DNA from: Candidatus Opimibacter iunctus
GTDB lineage: Bacteria > Bacteroidota > Bacteroidia > Chitinophagales > Saprospiraceae
Direction: 5' to 3'
DNA: 64,000 nt
Assembly: GCA_016716665.1 (NCBI GenBank)
Contig: JADJVH010000006.1
Coordinates: forward strand, 1-64,000
A program made the position numbers and the translations under genes. The notes beneath the pieces are model-generated. The model was not told where the DNA came from, made no database searches, and was given only the letters and a program-made list of their open reading frames with translations. Numbering within the stretch: position 1 is the first letter of the stretch; each line of letters starts with the position of its first letter. Of the stretch, positions 1 to 8,473 are shown in pieces.

Positions 1-1192
1 TTGTTGGCTTCTACTTCAGCCCGGTCGATCTGGATGTTGCCATCAGAATATTCCTGCAGCAGTTCAAGTACCGGAGGCTCAAAGGAAGAAAGTTCAAGCG
101 TTGGATCATACGGTTCACTATGCTCACTGTTTTCCTGGTCCATCAGAAATACTTTGTCCTGGACCCCACTGAAGGTAGGAGGCACATGGCTTTCTGAAAA
201 AGTATCAGCTATATGGAGTGCATCATCCAATCCGTTGATCTCCAGTTCAGGATCCCCGGTGACAGGCTCCTGAGTTTCGACTTCAAAGTCCTCGAGGTCT
301 AGTTCGATCGCATCCAGGTCATCAAGCTCATCTTCACCAGTCACATCCGGTTTTTCAGATGGATTTGACTTGATAAAACGGTTGAGAAATCCGGGCTGCA
401 ATACTTTGCCTTCTGCTTCCTCTTCTTCTGATTCTTCATCAGTCAGTTCATCGGTATCTCCTGCAATTGTGTCGGGCTCAGCATCCGGATCCGTTTTTTT
501 CTTCTTAAAGATATCCAGGCCAAGCTCTGACCAGCTCATTTTCCATTCCGGCATTTTGATATTTGGGAAGGACATGAATTCACCTTTCCATTGTATGGTG
601 GGATTAAACTCAATAATAATGGTTGCAGCGAGGATGAATAAGAGGGAGAAAAGAACACCCAGGAAGCCCATGAAGTTTGACAGCCAGGCTGTAGTACTCT
701 CGCCAAAGGCTCCTCCCACGGAAACTGGAGCCTTACAGAAAACATGAATGCCAGCAACATTGAGAGGTAAACCATAGCGAGGACAGACTTGCTTGCCCGG
801 GCATACCAGGTTTGCAACCCGACCCCCAGGAATTTGCGCAATCCGAAGCCTATAACCAGGACAGGCAGGACAAGGGCGGAAATTCCAAAGCCCCAGTACA
901 CCAGTGCATTTCCGGTGACGGCACCAAGGCGTCCAAGCCAGTTGGCCAGGACGAGATCTCCCTCGCCAAGCGCACTGAACGGATTATTGAGGATTTTATC
1001 CTGGTCCTCTTTCCACGTAAATACATAGGATATCCCCGCCACCAGGGCGAAAACACCTAGTAATACGAGCGTCATTCCAATCAGTTTTGGAATGCGCTGA
1101 TCCCTGATAAAAGAGGCCTTCTGGCTTCCTTTCTTAGGCTTCGGCCGCGTTGTCGCGCCGGCTTTTTTGTTCTTCGGTACAAATATCGACAT
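1..1192 (-). CDS. ftsK: DNA translocase FtsK, N-terminal part (cut by window start, frameshifted)
   Basis: FtsK anchors at the division septum and pumps chromosomal DNA during segregation. The visible part is the membrane domain plus linker. Hydrophobic segments lie near residues 36-58, 92-116, 133-150 and, after a frame change, about 168-190, giving the usual four-helix N-terminal domain. A very acidic Glu/Asp-rich linker follows, and the frame leaves the window at a segment reading DRAEVEAN, where the motor domain normally begins. The start is the ATG at 1192, followed by a basic Lys-rich tail. Near 735-745 the reading frame changes: one frame stops at 536, while the other carries the fourth helix and the linker to position 1. 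This looks like a sequencing indel. The gene is divergent from its neighbour, and a TATATTTG-like -7 box (minus strand, 1227-1234) lies just upstream. Confidence 0.82.
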
Positions 1193-1342
1193 AGCAATGA
1201 GACGCTTGCTGTCCTGGGATGACGGTCAAATATAGTGTTATATGCACTTATCTAGGTATATATACATGATTTTTTTATTTAATATGATTTTAGGCCCATT
1301 TCGGCCCCAGGGTGTTACAGGGCAGGAAGCATCCAAAATAAT

Positions 1343-1350
1343 TACCTTTG
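1343..1350 (+). promoter_or_regulatory. Candidate Bacteroidota -7 box upstream of the saccharopine-dehydrogenase-like gene
   Basis: TACCTTTG fits the Bacteroidota -7 consensus TAnnTTTG and sits 35 bp before the ATG at 1385. No clear TTTG -33 box is visible at the expected distance, so this rests on one element only. Confidence 0.3.
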
Positions 1351-1384
1351 GCGCCTCTTTACTAGGATTAAAACGGGAACCATT

Positions 1385-2530
1385 ATGGACAAGATATTCA
1401 TTGCAGGTGCGGGTGGAATAGGTCGGGCAGCCGCTTTACTGATACTCTATACACAAGGTTGGGATTGTGAAGTGGTCATTGGGGATGTCTCCGAAGACCA
1501 GTTGGAAGAAGCAAGTGAATGGATCCAGCTAGGCATAGGAAAAAAAACCAGGCTAGGTACTTTCCTGATGCCGGCAGACGGAAATCCTGAAGCCTTTGGT
1601 CCCGCGCTCAATGACGCCCATGTGCTGCTGGATTGCCTTCCGGGAGCACTGGCCCCTTCGATGGCTCGCCTATGTATCACCTATGGAATGCACTATGTCA
1701 ATCTCACAGAGTATGTCAAGGAGACCAATGAGATTATAGAAATGGCATCCGATGCCGAGACTGGATTTATCCTGCAGACCGGACTTGCACCTGGATATGT
1801 CAACAACCTGGGCATTCATCTGGCTGAGACCTTTATGGAAAAATATGGGGTAGACAAGCTGGAGAGACTCTCCATGCGCGTCGGAGCACTCACACAGTTT
1901 TGTGAATCTCCCCATTATTACGGCTTCACCTGGAGCACTATCGGCGTAGCCACAGAGTATGTCAAGGATTCTGAAGCCGTGCGCAATCATGAGATTGTAC
2001 GCCTCCCTTCATTGTCAGAGCCGGAGATGATCATCATCAATGGTAAGACCTATGAAGCAGACCTGACCAGTGGTGGCGCAGCTGACCTGCCGCACGAATT
2101 GAAGGAACAGATTACCAACATAGATTATAAGACCATCCGCTATCCGGGCCATTTTGACTGGGTTAAATCCTTCCTGAAAGGACAGCCTGATGGAGATGGG
2201 AAAATAGGACGCCTCGAAGAACACATGTTGAAAAACATACCTCATGTGGAGGATGATGTCATTGTGATCTATGCGGCTGTAACCGGATATGACCAGCATG
2301 GGCACTTAAGGTCTATTCAGAATGCCCAGCATATTTATCCTTTGATCGTAGGAGGAGTCACGATGAGGGCTATACAGACCTGTACTGCCGCCCCGATGGT
2401 GGAGTGTGCGAGGATGTTGCTTTCAGGAGATTACCAGGGTATCATTACGCAAAGCCAGATTGCTCCGGCGGCTATCCTCGAGGGTATCATAGTAAAACAA
2501 GCCTACCAGTCGTATCATTCAGAAGGTTGA
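1385..2530 (+). CDS. Saccharopine dehydrogenase-like NAD(P)-dependent oxidoreductase
   Basis: This 381-residue protein opens with a Rossmann nucleotide-binding loop (AGAGGIGR, residues 7-14) and continues with the 'LDCLPGALAP' and 'LTEYVKETNE' segments typical of the saccharopine dehydrogenase/homospermidine synthase-like family. The central 'GLAPGYVNNLG' loop also fits that family. Such enzymes act in the cytoplasm on amino-acid adducts, for example in lysine metabolism, but Bacteroidota carry several paralogues and the substrate cannot be read from the sequence. The gene is divergent from ftsK. It ends 16 bp inside the convergent membrane-protein gene, so the two stop regions overlap. Confidence 0.72.
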   Translation: MDKIFIAGAGGIGRAAALLILYTQGWDCEVVIGDVSEDQLEEASEWIQLGIGKKTRLGTFLMPADGNPEAFGPALNDAHVLLDCLPGALAPSMARLCITYGMHYVNLTEYVKETNEIIEMASDAETGFILQTGLAPGYVNNLGIHLAETFMEKYGVDKLERLSMRVGALTQFCESPHYYGFTWSTIGVATEYVKDSEAVRNHEIVRLPSLSEPEMIIINGKTYEADLTSGGAADLPHELKEQITNIDYKTIRYPGHFDWVKSFLKGQPDGDGKIGRLEEHMLKNIPHVEDDVIVIYAAVTGYDQHGHLRSIQNAQHIYPLIVGGVTMRAIQTCTAAPMVECARMLLSGDYQGIITQSQIAPAAILEGIIVKQAYQSYHSEG

Positions 2531-3024
2531 TCACGCAGGCTGCGCCTGATATCATGGAGCAAGATAGTATCGCTGAAATCCAGCCATCCTTTGATCATCA
2601 GGACAAGTGTCAGGGATAAAAACAAAATGGTGGTTATTCCGGTCCACACGCTTTCCCTTTGGCAGACCAGCAGTAGGATCATGATAAAGCCAAGAATGGA
2701 CATGGCGCCCATTCTCAATAAGTAGTATCTGTCACACTTCGTTTTACGGATTTCAAAATACACTTCTAACTGATGGAGTGGTGCAGCATCAAGTGGATTG
2801 AAGTGGTAGAGCATCCAATAACGGTGATTAAAGCAATACCAAAGAAGCAGCAATCCAAAAAGCTGAATGCCGCTGTTGATGGAGCGATAGAAGAAAACAG
2901 GTTCTAACCAGGTATCCAGCAATACACCAACTATCCAGATTGCTCCGGCAATCCAGCCATATGTTCTATAGCGGGAGGAAATGAGTCGACGAAAGCCCTC
3001 AATGATTTCACTCCTTTCAGGCAA
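2515..3024 (-). CDS. Hypothetical four-helix membrane protein
   Basis: I do not recognise this 169-residue protein. It has four hydrophobic segments in two pairs, near residues 22-42, 50-66, 104-121 and 126-145. About 35 polar residues with several His, Arg and Lys lie between the pairs. There is no signal peptide or lipobox. The gene follows the CBS-domain gene by 10 bp on the same strand, so the two are probably co-transcribed. Its end overlaps the end of the convergent dehydrogenase gene. The short 2TM-loop-2TM layout recalls small membrane proteins that sit beside signalling genes, but no function is assigned. Confidence 0.6.
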   Translation of the reverse strand: MPERSEIIEGFRRLISSRYRTYGWIAGAIWIVGVLLDTWLEPVFFYRSINSGIQLFGLLLLWYCFNHRYWMLYHFNPLDAAPLHQLEVYFEIRKTKCDRYYLLRMGAMSILGFIMILLLVCQRESVWTGITTILFLSLTLVLMIKGWLDFSDTILLHDIRRSLRDQPSE

Positions 3025-3034
3025 GGATAAACGA

Positions 3035-3436
3035 TTAAATGTCCTGTGAAGGATATTCTTTGTGGAACTCGTATTTGATTACATCAAACGAGGTCACAAT
3101 ACCCTTCAGTTCACCATCCTTGACAATAGGCACAGCATGAAAAAGATTCTCGAGGAAAAGTTCTGCGGCTGATCCGATCTTATCTTCAGGCTCAAGGGTC
3201 GCGACATGCTTTGTCATAACATCTCCGATGTTGATGCGGTCGAAATCTTCATTTCGTTCGACCAGTTTGAAGATGTCATATGTGGTCAGAATCCCCAGCA
3301 GTTTGGTGCCATGCACGATCGGGAGGTGATGCACCCTGTTTTCCTTAAATATTTCCCTCGCCACACTGAGCTTGTCATCAGGACTGGCAGTGATGACGTG
3401 ACGTGTCATGATCGTGGATAAAGGTTCATTCATCAT
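3035..3436 (-). CDS. Tandem CBS-domain protein
   Basis: The 133 residues are almost entirely two CBS domains (about 5-60 and 68-125), each with the pattern 'hhPIV..g.l.GIhT..Dh': HHLPIVHGTKLLGILTTYDI and FHAVPIVKDGELKGIVTS. CBS pairs bind adenosine nucleotides such as AMP, ATP or SAM and act as regulatory modules. Stand-alone proteins of this kind are usually cytoplasmic sensors whose partner is unknown. The start is the ATG at 3436; a second Met directly follows it. The gene precedes the membrane protein by 10 bp, suggesting a two-gene operon, so that protein is a possible partner. Confidence 0.8.
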   Translation of the reverse strand: MMNEPLSTIMTRHVITASPDDKLSVAREIFKENRVHHLPIVHGTKLLGILTTYDIFKLVERNEDFDRINIGDVMTKHVATLEPEDKIGSAAELFLENLFHAVPIVKDGELKGIVTSFDVIKYEFHKEYPSQDI

Positions 3437-3783
3437 ATCTGATAGGTGTTTATTACGTGCAAAAGATACTTAATATACCATGAAAGCTCTGTTGCAGGGC
3501 AGCAAATTATAAAAAACAATTTATTGGTAAGCTATGGTCATGCGAAGTCATGACACATTATGAATAGGGTATATATTTAAAATGCAGTTATTTAGCTTTA
3601 TCAGCGTTTTCTATGCAGAAATCTTCCCTTCAAATTTCGGAGTTGTCCTGGAGCCTGCCAGAACACCTTCACCTTTAAGCCTCACTTATGTTAAGAAGGG
3701 CCAGTCTTTTAGGGCCAGGTGCGCGGTTACAGTACCATTTCCCACTGCTCATTGTACCTTCGGGGCCAGCATATAGCGGCCAT
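3437..3783. other. Intergenic region between the divergent CBS gene and the 234-residue unknown
   Basis: This gap of about 350 bp is AT-rich at the left and holds the promoters of both flanking genes. Reading frames at 3582-3776 and 3688-3783 are open, but their translations look unlike a conserved protein. The second is in frame with the next gene and gives an alternative upstream start at 3688. No RNA gene or repeat was seen. Confidence 0.4.
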
Positions 3784-4488
3784 ATGAAGGTTCATTTACT
3801 GGAAAAGACAATTGACGGGTTTCTGACGGGCCAACTGCGGGACAACCTGACAGATTGGTATTTTCCCCATTCCATGATCCGACACTTTCACGAACATTGG
3901 TCAACACCACAGGAAGCTGGTTTGAGGGAAATGTATGACGATTGCCTCCGGAGTGAATATTCTCAACGATGGTGGAAACGCGATCAATACCGTCCAAAGG
4001 AAATCATGCTCACGTTGATCGAGGCAGATCCAGAACTAGCAACAATTGCCTGGAAAGACCTGGCCAATGATGTCGCTTCACTCGATGGGCGATTGAGCCG
4101 CTTTGAATACTATTGTAATGAATTGTTGCAGATTCATCGCCAAAAGCATTTCCGGTCGGTCGAAACATATCACCATCAGGATGCTTCCATCCTCAGTCTC
4201 TACCTTTCAGGTTTGTTTCCGGAAAAATATGCTTTGTATCCTGGACTGGATATCTTTCAAAGTTTTTGCAGGGCCATCGGCAGCCCGGATATCCCCAAGG
4301 TAGATGACCTTGTCCGGTACATGAAAATAGCCGCTATCGTGTTTACATTTCTACAGCGTAATGCTCACTACCAGGAGCTGTTAACCCAAAGGGAATATAC
4401 GCTGCATAAAGTGCAACTTGTTCCATTCCTCATGAGTTATGAAGTGATTGCTTTTGAAGGTGAACGGTTTAAAAATGTTTCATCATGA
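3784..4488 (+). CDS. Hypothetical protein translationally coupled to the HI0933-type flavoprotein
   Basis: I do not recognise this protein of about 234 residues. It is soluble, rich in aromatic residues, His and Trp, and apparently all-helical, with segments such as 'SQRWWKRDQYRPKE' and 'LFPEKYALYPGLDIFQSF'. The latter faintly recalls the helical N-terminal regions of McrB-like AAA proteins in Bacteroidota, but there is no ATPase domain here and I would not assign one. The frame is open upstream to an ATG at 3688 (266 residues). I prefer 3784 because the extra 32 residues look non-conserved, though this is uncertain. The stop overlaps the next gene in an ATGA, so the two are probably translated together. 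Confidence 0.55.
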   Translation: MKVHLLEKTIDGFLTGQLRDNLTDWYFPHSMIRHFHEHWSTPQEAGLREMYDDCLRSEYSQRWWKRDQYRPKEIMLTLIEADPELATIAWKDLANDVASLDGRLSRFEYYCNELLQIHRQKHFRSVETYHHQDASILSLYLSGLFPEKYALYPGLDIFQSFCRAIGSPDIPKVDDLVRYMKIAAIVFTFLQRNAHYQELLTQREYTLHKVQLVPFLMSYEVIAFEGERFKNVSS

Positions 4489-5723
4489 AGTTTGATGTGA
4501 TCATCATCGGAGCAGGAGCAGGAGGGTGTTTTGCTGCCATAAGGATTGCTGAACTATTTCCCGGCGCAACCATTTGCATCCTTGAGTCAGCCCGCAAACC
4601 TTTATCAAAGGTTGAGATCTCCGGAGGTGGCAGATGCAATGTGACGCATGCTTGTTTTGATCCTGAAGAACTGATTAACTATTATCCACGAGGCAGTAAG
4701 GAGTTGCTTGGACCATTTTATCATTTCCAGCCTGCAGATATGATTGAATGGCTAAAAGGGAAAGGAGTCAGGGTGAAACAGGAAGATGATGGCCGCATGT
4801 TTCCCGAATCTGATAGCTCAATGACGATCATCAATTGTTTTATGGCTGCTATTCACAGGCAGGGGATTCAATTGCGGTTATCTACCAGGGCGACGAAGTG
4901 GGGCTTCAATCCCGATACGGGAACCTGGGATGTGGAGTTGTTTGATGGTAGCCGCATAGACTCCAGATATCTCTTGATTGCAACGGGTAGTGATCAACGC
5001 ACATGGGAGACGCTTAAAGCTATTGGCCATAATATCATCTCTCCTGTGCCTTCCTTGTTTACATTCAATATCAGGGACAAGAACCTGACGGCATTGCCCG
5101 GGATCAGTAAATCAAATGTCATTGTCAGTATTCCAAAATTCAAACTTGAATCCGCCGGCCCTTTACTGATCACCCATTGGGGTCTCAGTGGCCCGGCAAT
5201 ACTGAAGCTCTCCGCATGGGGCGCAAGAGTCCTGTATGATTGCAATTATGTATTTGATGTTGTGGTCAACTGGACCGGTAATGACGAAGTGCAGGATACA
5301 TTAAATTGGGTCAAGGCGATGTCCAGAAACCAGGGTAAAAAGCAAGTCAATAATGTTGTGGTTGACAATATTCCTTCTCGTCTCTGGAAATACCTGTGCA
5401 CCAGGGCTGGCCTTGAGGAGTCAATCACCTGTGCAGAAATGAGTAATAAGCATATGGATTCCCTTGTTGCCACACTTTGTAAGGATACCTACCGCGTCAC
5501 AGGCAAGAGCACATTCAAGGATGAATTTGTTACTGCCGGTGGTCTGGATCTCAAGCAGATTGACATGCGTCGCTTTGAAAGCAAGATAGTTCCCGGCCTT
5601 TTCTTTGCCGGTGAAGTTTTAAATATCGATGCGCTTACCGGAGGCTTTAATTTTCAGGCAGCATGGACGGGAGCTGAAATTGCCGCTGAAGCAATCGCAG
5701 AAAAACTTAAGGTCTTTTCCTAA
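4485..5723 (+). CDS. HI0933/BaiN-family NAD(P)/FAD-dependent oxidoreductase
   Basis: This 412-residue flavoprotein has the N-terminal FAD loop GAGAGG (residues 9-14), the family signature 'SGGGRCNVTHA' near residue 45, and the C-terminal segment 'FFAGEVLNIDALTGGFNFQ', which closes the FAD site. Those three features together define the HI0933/YhiN/BaiN group. Members are cytoplasmic flavoproteins. BaiN is implicated in bile-acid dehydroxylation, but for most members the substrate is unknown, and here only the family can be given. The ATG at 4485 lies inside the stop of the upstream unknown gene (ATGA overlap). The Tat-exported oxidoreductase follows after 23 bp, so the three may form one transcript. 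Confidence 0.85.
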   Translation: MKFDVIIIGAGAGGCFAAIRIAELFPGATICILESARKPLSKVEISGGGRCNVTHACFDPEELINYYPRGSKELLGPFYHFQPADMIEWLKGKGVRVKQEDDGRMFPESDSSMTIINCFMAAIHRQGIQLRLSTRATKWGFNPDTGTWDVELFDGSRIDSRYLLIATGSDQRTWETLKAIGHNIISPVPSLFTFNIRDKNLTALPGISKSNVIVSIPKFKLESAGPLLITHWGLSGPAILKLSAWGARVLYDCNYVFDVVVNWTGNDEVQDTLNWVKAMSRNQGKKQVNNVVVDNIPSRLWKYLCTRAGLEESITCAEMSNKHMDSLVATLCKDTYRVTGKSTFKDEFVTAGGLDLKQIDMRRFESKIVPGLFFAGEVLNIDALTGGFNFQAAWTGAEIAAEAIAEKLKVFS

Positions 5724-5746
5724 CTTCATGTTTCAATCTATCGCAT

Positions 5747-7156
5747 ATGAAATCCGGGTCCTCAAGAAGAAAGTTTGTGCAAACATCCGCGCTCGCCGCT
5801 GCGGGGTTTATGGTTATCCCACGACATGTATTAGGCCGGGGCTTTAAATCCCCAAGCGATAAGCTCAACATTGCATTTGTTGGATGCGGTGGGAGAGGAG
5901 GGGATCACGTCAATACATTGAAAGGCGAAAACCTGGTCGCCTTTTGCGATGTAGATGACAAGCGGGCAGCTGAAGCATACGAGGCCTTTCCGAATGTGGC
6001 AAGGTTTAAGGACTACAGGAAGATGTTTGATGCAATGAGCAATCAGATAGACGCAGTAGTTGTGGCTACTCCTGACCATATGCATGCGTTACCCGCCCTT
6101 GCTGCTATGCAACTTGGAAAGCATGTATATGTAGAGAAGCCCTTGACGCACAATATTGGTGAAGCCCGGCAGCTACTCGAAGCATCCCGTAAGTATAAGG
6201 TGGTCACGCAGATGGGAAACCAGGGAGCAAGTATGGACTGTAATGCCCAACTGGCCGAATGGGTTCAAGGTGGAGTCATTGGTGATGTACATACCGCCCA
6301 TGTCTGGACTAACAGGCCGGTTTGGCCGCAGGGAGTTCCTACACCGGTCGCGAAGAAGGATGTCCCGAATACCTTGGATTGGAACTTGTGGTTAGGCCCG
6401 GCACCTTATCGCGCCTACGATCCTGCATACCTTCCTTTCAAATGGAGAGGTTGGTGGGATTTCGGGACAGGGGCCCTCGGAGATATGGGTTGTCATCTTT
6501 TAGATCCTGCGTATAGGGCCCTTAAGCTGACATCACCATTATCAGCAGAGGCCAGTTGCACCACATCATGGGTGAGCGATTTTGTTGAGGCCAATTATGC
6601 AGATTCATGTCCCCCGGGAAGTATCGTAAAGCTTGAATTCGGGCCCCGCAAGAAAATGCCTGCCTGTACTTTGATGTGGTATGATGGAGGTCTGAGGCCG
6701 ATGCGCCCTGCTGAATTGGGGTCAGATGAACAATTTGGCAGTTGGGATGGTGGCATACTGCTCGAAGGAACTAAAGGAAAAATACTGGCTGGCATTTACG
6801 GTGATAAGGCAACGCTCCTACCTACTTCCAAAATGGAAAATTTCAAGGCACCTAAACCTTCATTGCCTAGATATACAGGTGAGCATCAGACGATATGGGC
6901 AGAAGCCTGTAAAGGAAATGGGAACTCAAGTTCGCCATTTGAATATGCAGTGCCACTGACGGAGACACTGCTGATGGGAAATCTCGCTGTACGCTGCTAT
7001 GATTACAAGGTACTTCAGGAAGGGAAGACACCGCAAAGCTGGGCCCCATGGAATCATCCCGGTAGGGTAAGGCTCGATTGGGATTCAGCCAATATGCGGG
7101 TTACCAATTATGAAGGAGCCAACCGGTTTATCTCCCGAGAAAGCAGAGCTTTCTGA
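5747..7156 (+). CDS. Tat-exported Gfo/Idh/MocA-family oxidoreductase
   Basis: The 469-residue protein starts with a twin-arginine-type signal (SSRRKFVQTSALAAAGF, about residues 6-22), so it is probably exported folded with its cofactor. The Rossmann domain follows ('VGCGGRGGDHV', near 43-53), then the family motif EKPLTHN (about 127-133) and 'DWNLWLGPAPYRAY', typical of the exported Bacteroidota branch of Gfo/Idh/MocA oxidoreductases. These act on sugars or sugar derivatives in the periplasm. The substrate is not evident and no sugar-transport or SusCD genes lie nearby. It follows the HI0933-type gene by 23 bp. Its stop is followed after 2 bp by a period-8 repeat array. Confidence 0.85.
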   Translation: MKSGSSRRKFVQTSALAAAGFMVIPRHVLGRGFKSPSDKLNIAFVGCGGRGGDHVNTLKGENLVAFCDVDDKRAAEAYEAFPNVARFKDYRKMFDAMSNQIDAVVVATPDHMHALPALAAMQLGKHVYVEKPLTHNIGEARQLLEASRKYKVVTQMGNQGASMDCNAQLAEWVQGGVIGDVHTAHVWTNRPVWPQGVPTPVAKKDVPNTLDWNLWLGPAPYRAYDPAYLPFKWRGWWDFGTGALGDMGCHLLDPAYRALKLTSPLSAEASCTTSWVSDFVEANYADSCPPGSIVKLEFGPRKKMPACTLMWYDGGLRPMRPAELGSDEQFGSWDGGILLEGTKGKILAGIYGDKATLLPTSKMENFKAPKPSLPRYTGEHQTIWAEACKGNGNSSSPFEYAVPLTETLLMGNLAVRCYDYKVLQEGKTPQSWAPWNHPGRVRLDWDSANMRVTNYEGANRFISRESRAF

Positions 7157-7158
7157 GT

Positions 7159-7213
7159 GTGAGACTGTGAGAATGTGAGAAAGTAAGAAAGTAAGACAGC
7201 AAGAGGTGTGAGG
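7159..7213 (-). repeat. Period-8 low-complexity array, minus-strand orientation
   Basis: Seven units follow each other with no spacing slip: GTGAGACT, GTGAGAAT, GTGAGAAA, GTAAGAAA, GTAAGACA, GCAAGAGG and TGTGAGG. The reverse complement (TCTCACnn/TCTTACnn) is the same unit type seen at 49.5 kb and 52.3-52.4 kb. The array begins right after the stop of the upstream gene. Confidence 0.75.
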
Positions 7214-7347
7214 TTTGTGGGCGGGTGTGGAAAATTTCAACTGCGCCGCTGCGTCTCTGCGCGATTTTTTTTGCCAACTCACTTTTCACTTTTCATTTTT
7301 CATTTCAGGTTGCTGAGCGTAGCCGAAGCATCTTTTTTCACTTATTG
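7214..7347. other. Composite of intergenic repeats
   Basis: After the period-8 array this short gap contains a 'CGCTGCGTCTCTGCGCGATTT' type segment, a tandem TTTTCACT/TTTTCATT stretch (about 7277-7309), and a CTGAGCGTAGCCGAAG copy (7313-7328). The last has relatives at 14.59 and 36.35 kb. No gene is seen. Confidence 0.5.
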
Positions 7348-7911
7348 TCATCCTCCGAGTTGATTATCGGTATTATAATATCCAAAGCCTGCGCCTGAAC
7401 GCTTCCATAAGCTGGCGCCCTTTATTTCCCAATACTTTCCATTATACTCGTACCTGGCGATGCCGGTATTCTTCAATGTACTGTCATCAATATAATTGGG
7501 CGGGGTAGTATTTGTTTTGATATTGGCATTGTCTACAAAAAACACAACACCGGGATTTCCGCCACAAGTTTTCGTTCCATATTCTTCCAGGTTGACCCAA
7601 CACTTAAATTCCTCAGGCTTAAAATCGGTGACATAGATGATGTACAGATTTTTTTTCGGACTGGCGAGCTTAGTGAAATTGGGGTCACATATTTTTGGTT
7701 TGGCAGGAACTGGTGCGATTTCGTCAGCAGTCTTACCTGAGGCCTGAGATTTTGAAGTAATACTGTCGGTTGTGCTGATATTGTTGCTATCAGCAGCGAG
7801 TACAGTAGAAGTCTGTTGATTTGCAGTGGCAGGCTGCTCATCAACAGCAGCTGTTCTTTTGCAGGCAACAATGGCAAGGAGAATTAAGCAGAAGGTTAGT
7901 TGTGATTTCAT
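7348..7911 (-). CDS. Hypothetical lipoprotein
   Basis: I start this gene at 7911, giving MKSQLTFCLILLAIVACK, a typical signal ending in a lipobox (IVAC, Cys near residue 17). The upstream in-frame start at 7926 would only add five residues. The mature part, about 170 residues, begins with a Thr/Ser/Ala-rich linker followed by a compact domain ('NLYIIYVTDFKPEEFKCWVNL' region, about 90-187) with two or three further cysteines. It is convergent with the Gfo/Idh gene. I cannot assign a function; it is likely an outer-membrane or periplasmic lipoprotein specific to this group. Confidence 0.6.
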   Translation of the reverse strand: MKSQLTFCLILLAIVACKRTAAVDEQPATANQQTSTVLAADSNNISTTDSITSKSQASGKTADEIAPVPAKPKICDPNFTKLASPKKNLYIIYVTDFKPEEFKCWVNLEEYGTKTCGGNPGVVFFVDNANIKTNTTPPNYIDDSTLKNTGIARYEYNGKYWEIKGASLWKRSGAGFGYYNTDNQLGG

Positions 7912-8007
7912 ATACCAAATATCCACATTTGTCCGGCATTTTTACTCCCCCTTGCCAGGTTCTGTTGTTTATTCAATGATTTGACTGTGTGAACTAAATA
8001 GAATTTA

Positions 8008-8015
8008 TATATTTG
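8008..8015 (+). promoter_or_regulatory. Candidate -7 box for the tRNA pair
   Basis: TATATTTG matches TAnnTTTG. A TTTG at 7980-7983 could be the -33 box, although the 24-bp spacer is longer than usual. It lies about 95 bp before tRNA-Ser and points toward the two tRNA genes. Confidence 0.35.
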
Positions 8016-8108
8016 CCCCTCCTAAGCGGCATCTGCCGGGGAGGAAAAGCCCAGTTGAAATAAGTTTTATTCAGCCTAAGTACTTGATTCTTAAGAGGAT
8101 GAAGTCAA

Positions 8109-8197
8109 GGTGAGGTGGGTGAGAGGCTGAAACCAACGGTTTGCTAAACCGTCGTACTTCGAAAGTGGTACCGAGGGTTCGAATCCCTCCCTCACCG
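8109..8197 (+). tRNA. tRNA-Ser (anticodon GCU)
   Basis: The acceptor arms GGTGAGG and CCTCACC pair fully. The anticodon stem ACGGT/ACCGT encloses TTGCTAA, giving anticodon GCU (reads AGC/AGU). A long variable arm (GTAC...GTAC) marks the class II tRNA-Ser type, and the T arm is GAGGG-TTCGAAT-CCCTC. The discriminator base is G at 8197. The 3' CCA is not encoded. Confidence 0.95.
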
Positions 8198-8244
8198 CTC
8201 AACACTTCCGGAATGTTGAGCGAGGTTTGGTAAATGAAATTTTT

Positions 8245-8318
8245 CGGGATGTAGCGCAGCCCGGTAGCGCACCTGTTTTGGGAACAGGGGGTCCCAGGTT
8301 CGAATCCTGGTATCCCGA
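8245..8318 (+). tRNA. tRNA-Pro (anticodon UGG)
   Basis: The acceptor CGGGATG pairs with TATCCCG (one G-T wobble). The anticodon stem CCTGT/ACAGG encloses TTTGGGA, giving anticodon UGG. The T arm is CCAGG-TTCGAAT-CCTGG, the discriminator is A, and CCA is not encoded. It lies 47 bp after tRNA-Ser, probably on the same transcript. Confidence 0.95.
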
Positions 8319-8320
8319 CG

Positions 8321-8356
8321 AAAAGAGGAGTCAGCAATGACTCCTCTTTTTATTTT
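8321..8356 (+). terminator. Rho-independent-type terminator after the tRNA pair
   Basis: A 13-bp perfect stem (AAAAGAGGAGTCA with its complement) around a GCAA loop is followed by a T-rich tail. It starts 3 bp after tRNA-Pro. Confidence 0.85.
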
Positions 8357-8375
8357 ATGAAATGACTAAAACCTT

Positions 8376-8473
8376 AGCCCGGTAGTGCATTCCGCCATTT
8401 CTAGCAAAGGGGTGCAAGGCGGAAGGATCCCAGGCCGAAGGTGGCGCCAGAAGCGCCATTCGATCCCGATACC
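8376..8473 (+). other. tRNA-Pro-like remnant or structured non-coding element
   Basis: Blocks in the same order as in the tRNA-Pro just upstream can be picked out: AGCCCGGTAGTGCA (8376-8389, D arm), a 7-bp stem TTCCGCC/GGCGGAA (8390-8396 with 8418-8424) in the place of the anticodon arm, GGATCCCAGG (8425-8434), and TTCGATCCCGATACC (8459-8473). An inserted hairpin (GGCGC CAGAA GCGCC, 8443-8457) interrupts the T arm, and no acceptor stem is visible. It may be a decayed tRNA copy or an integration scar; neither is proven. Confidence 0.4.

Noticed and set aside
3582..3776. 64-residue open frame upstream of the unknown 234-residue protein
   Set aside because: It has no conserved look and no clear start context, and it overlaps the alternative upstream start of the next gene in another frame.
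8071..8337. Minus-strand open frame of 88 residues over the tRNA genes
   Set aside because: It is the complement of tRNA-Ser and tRNA-Pro; translations with 'GIRTLGTTFEVRRF' and 'GFEPGTPCSQN' are a well-known false product of tRNA antisense strands.
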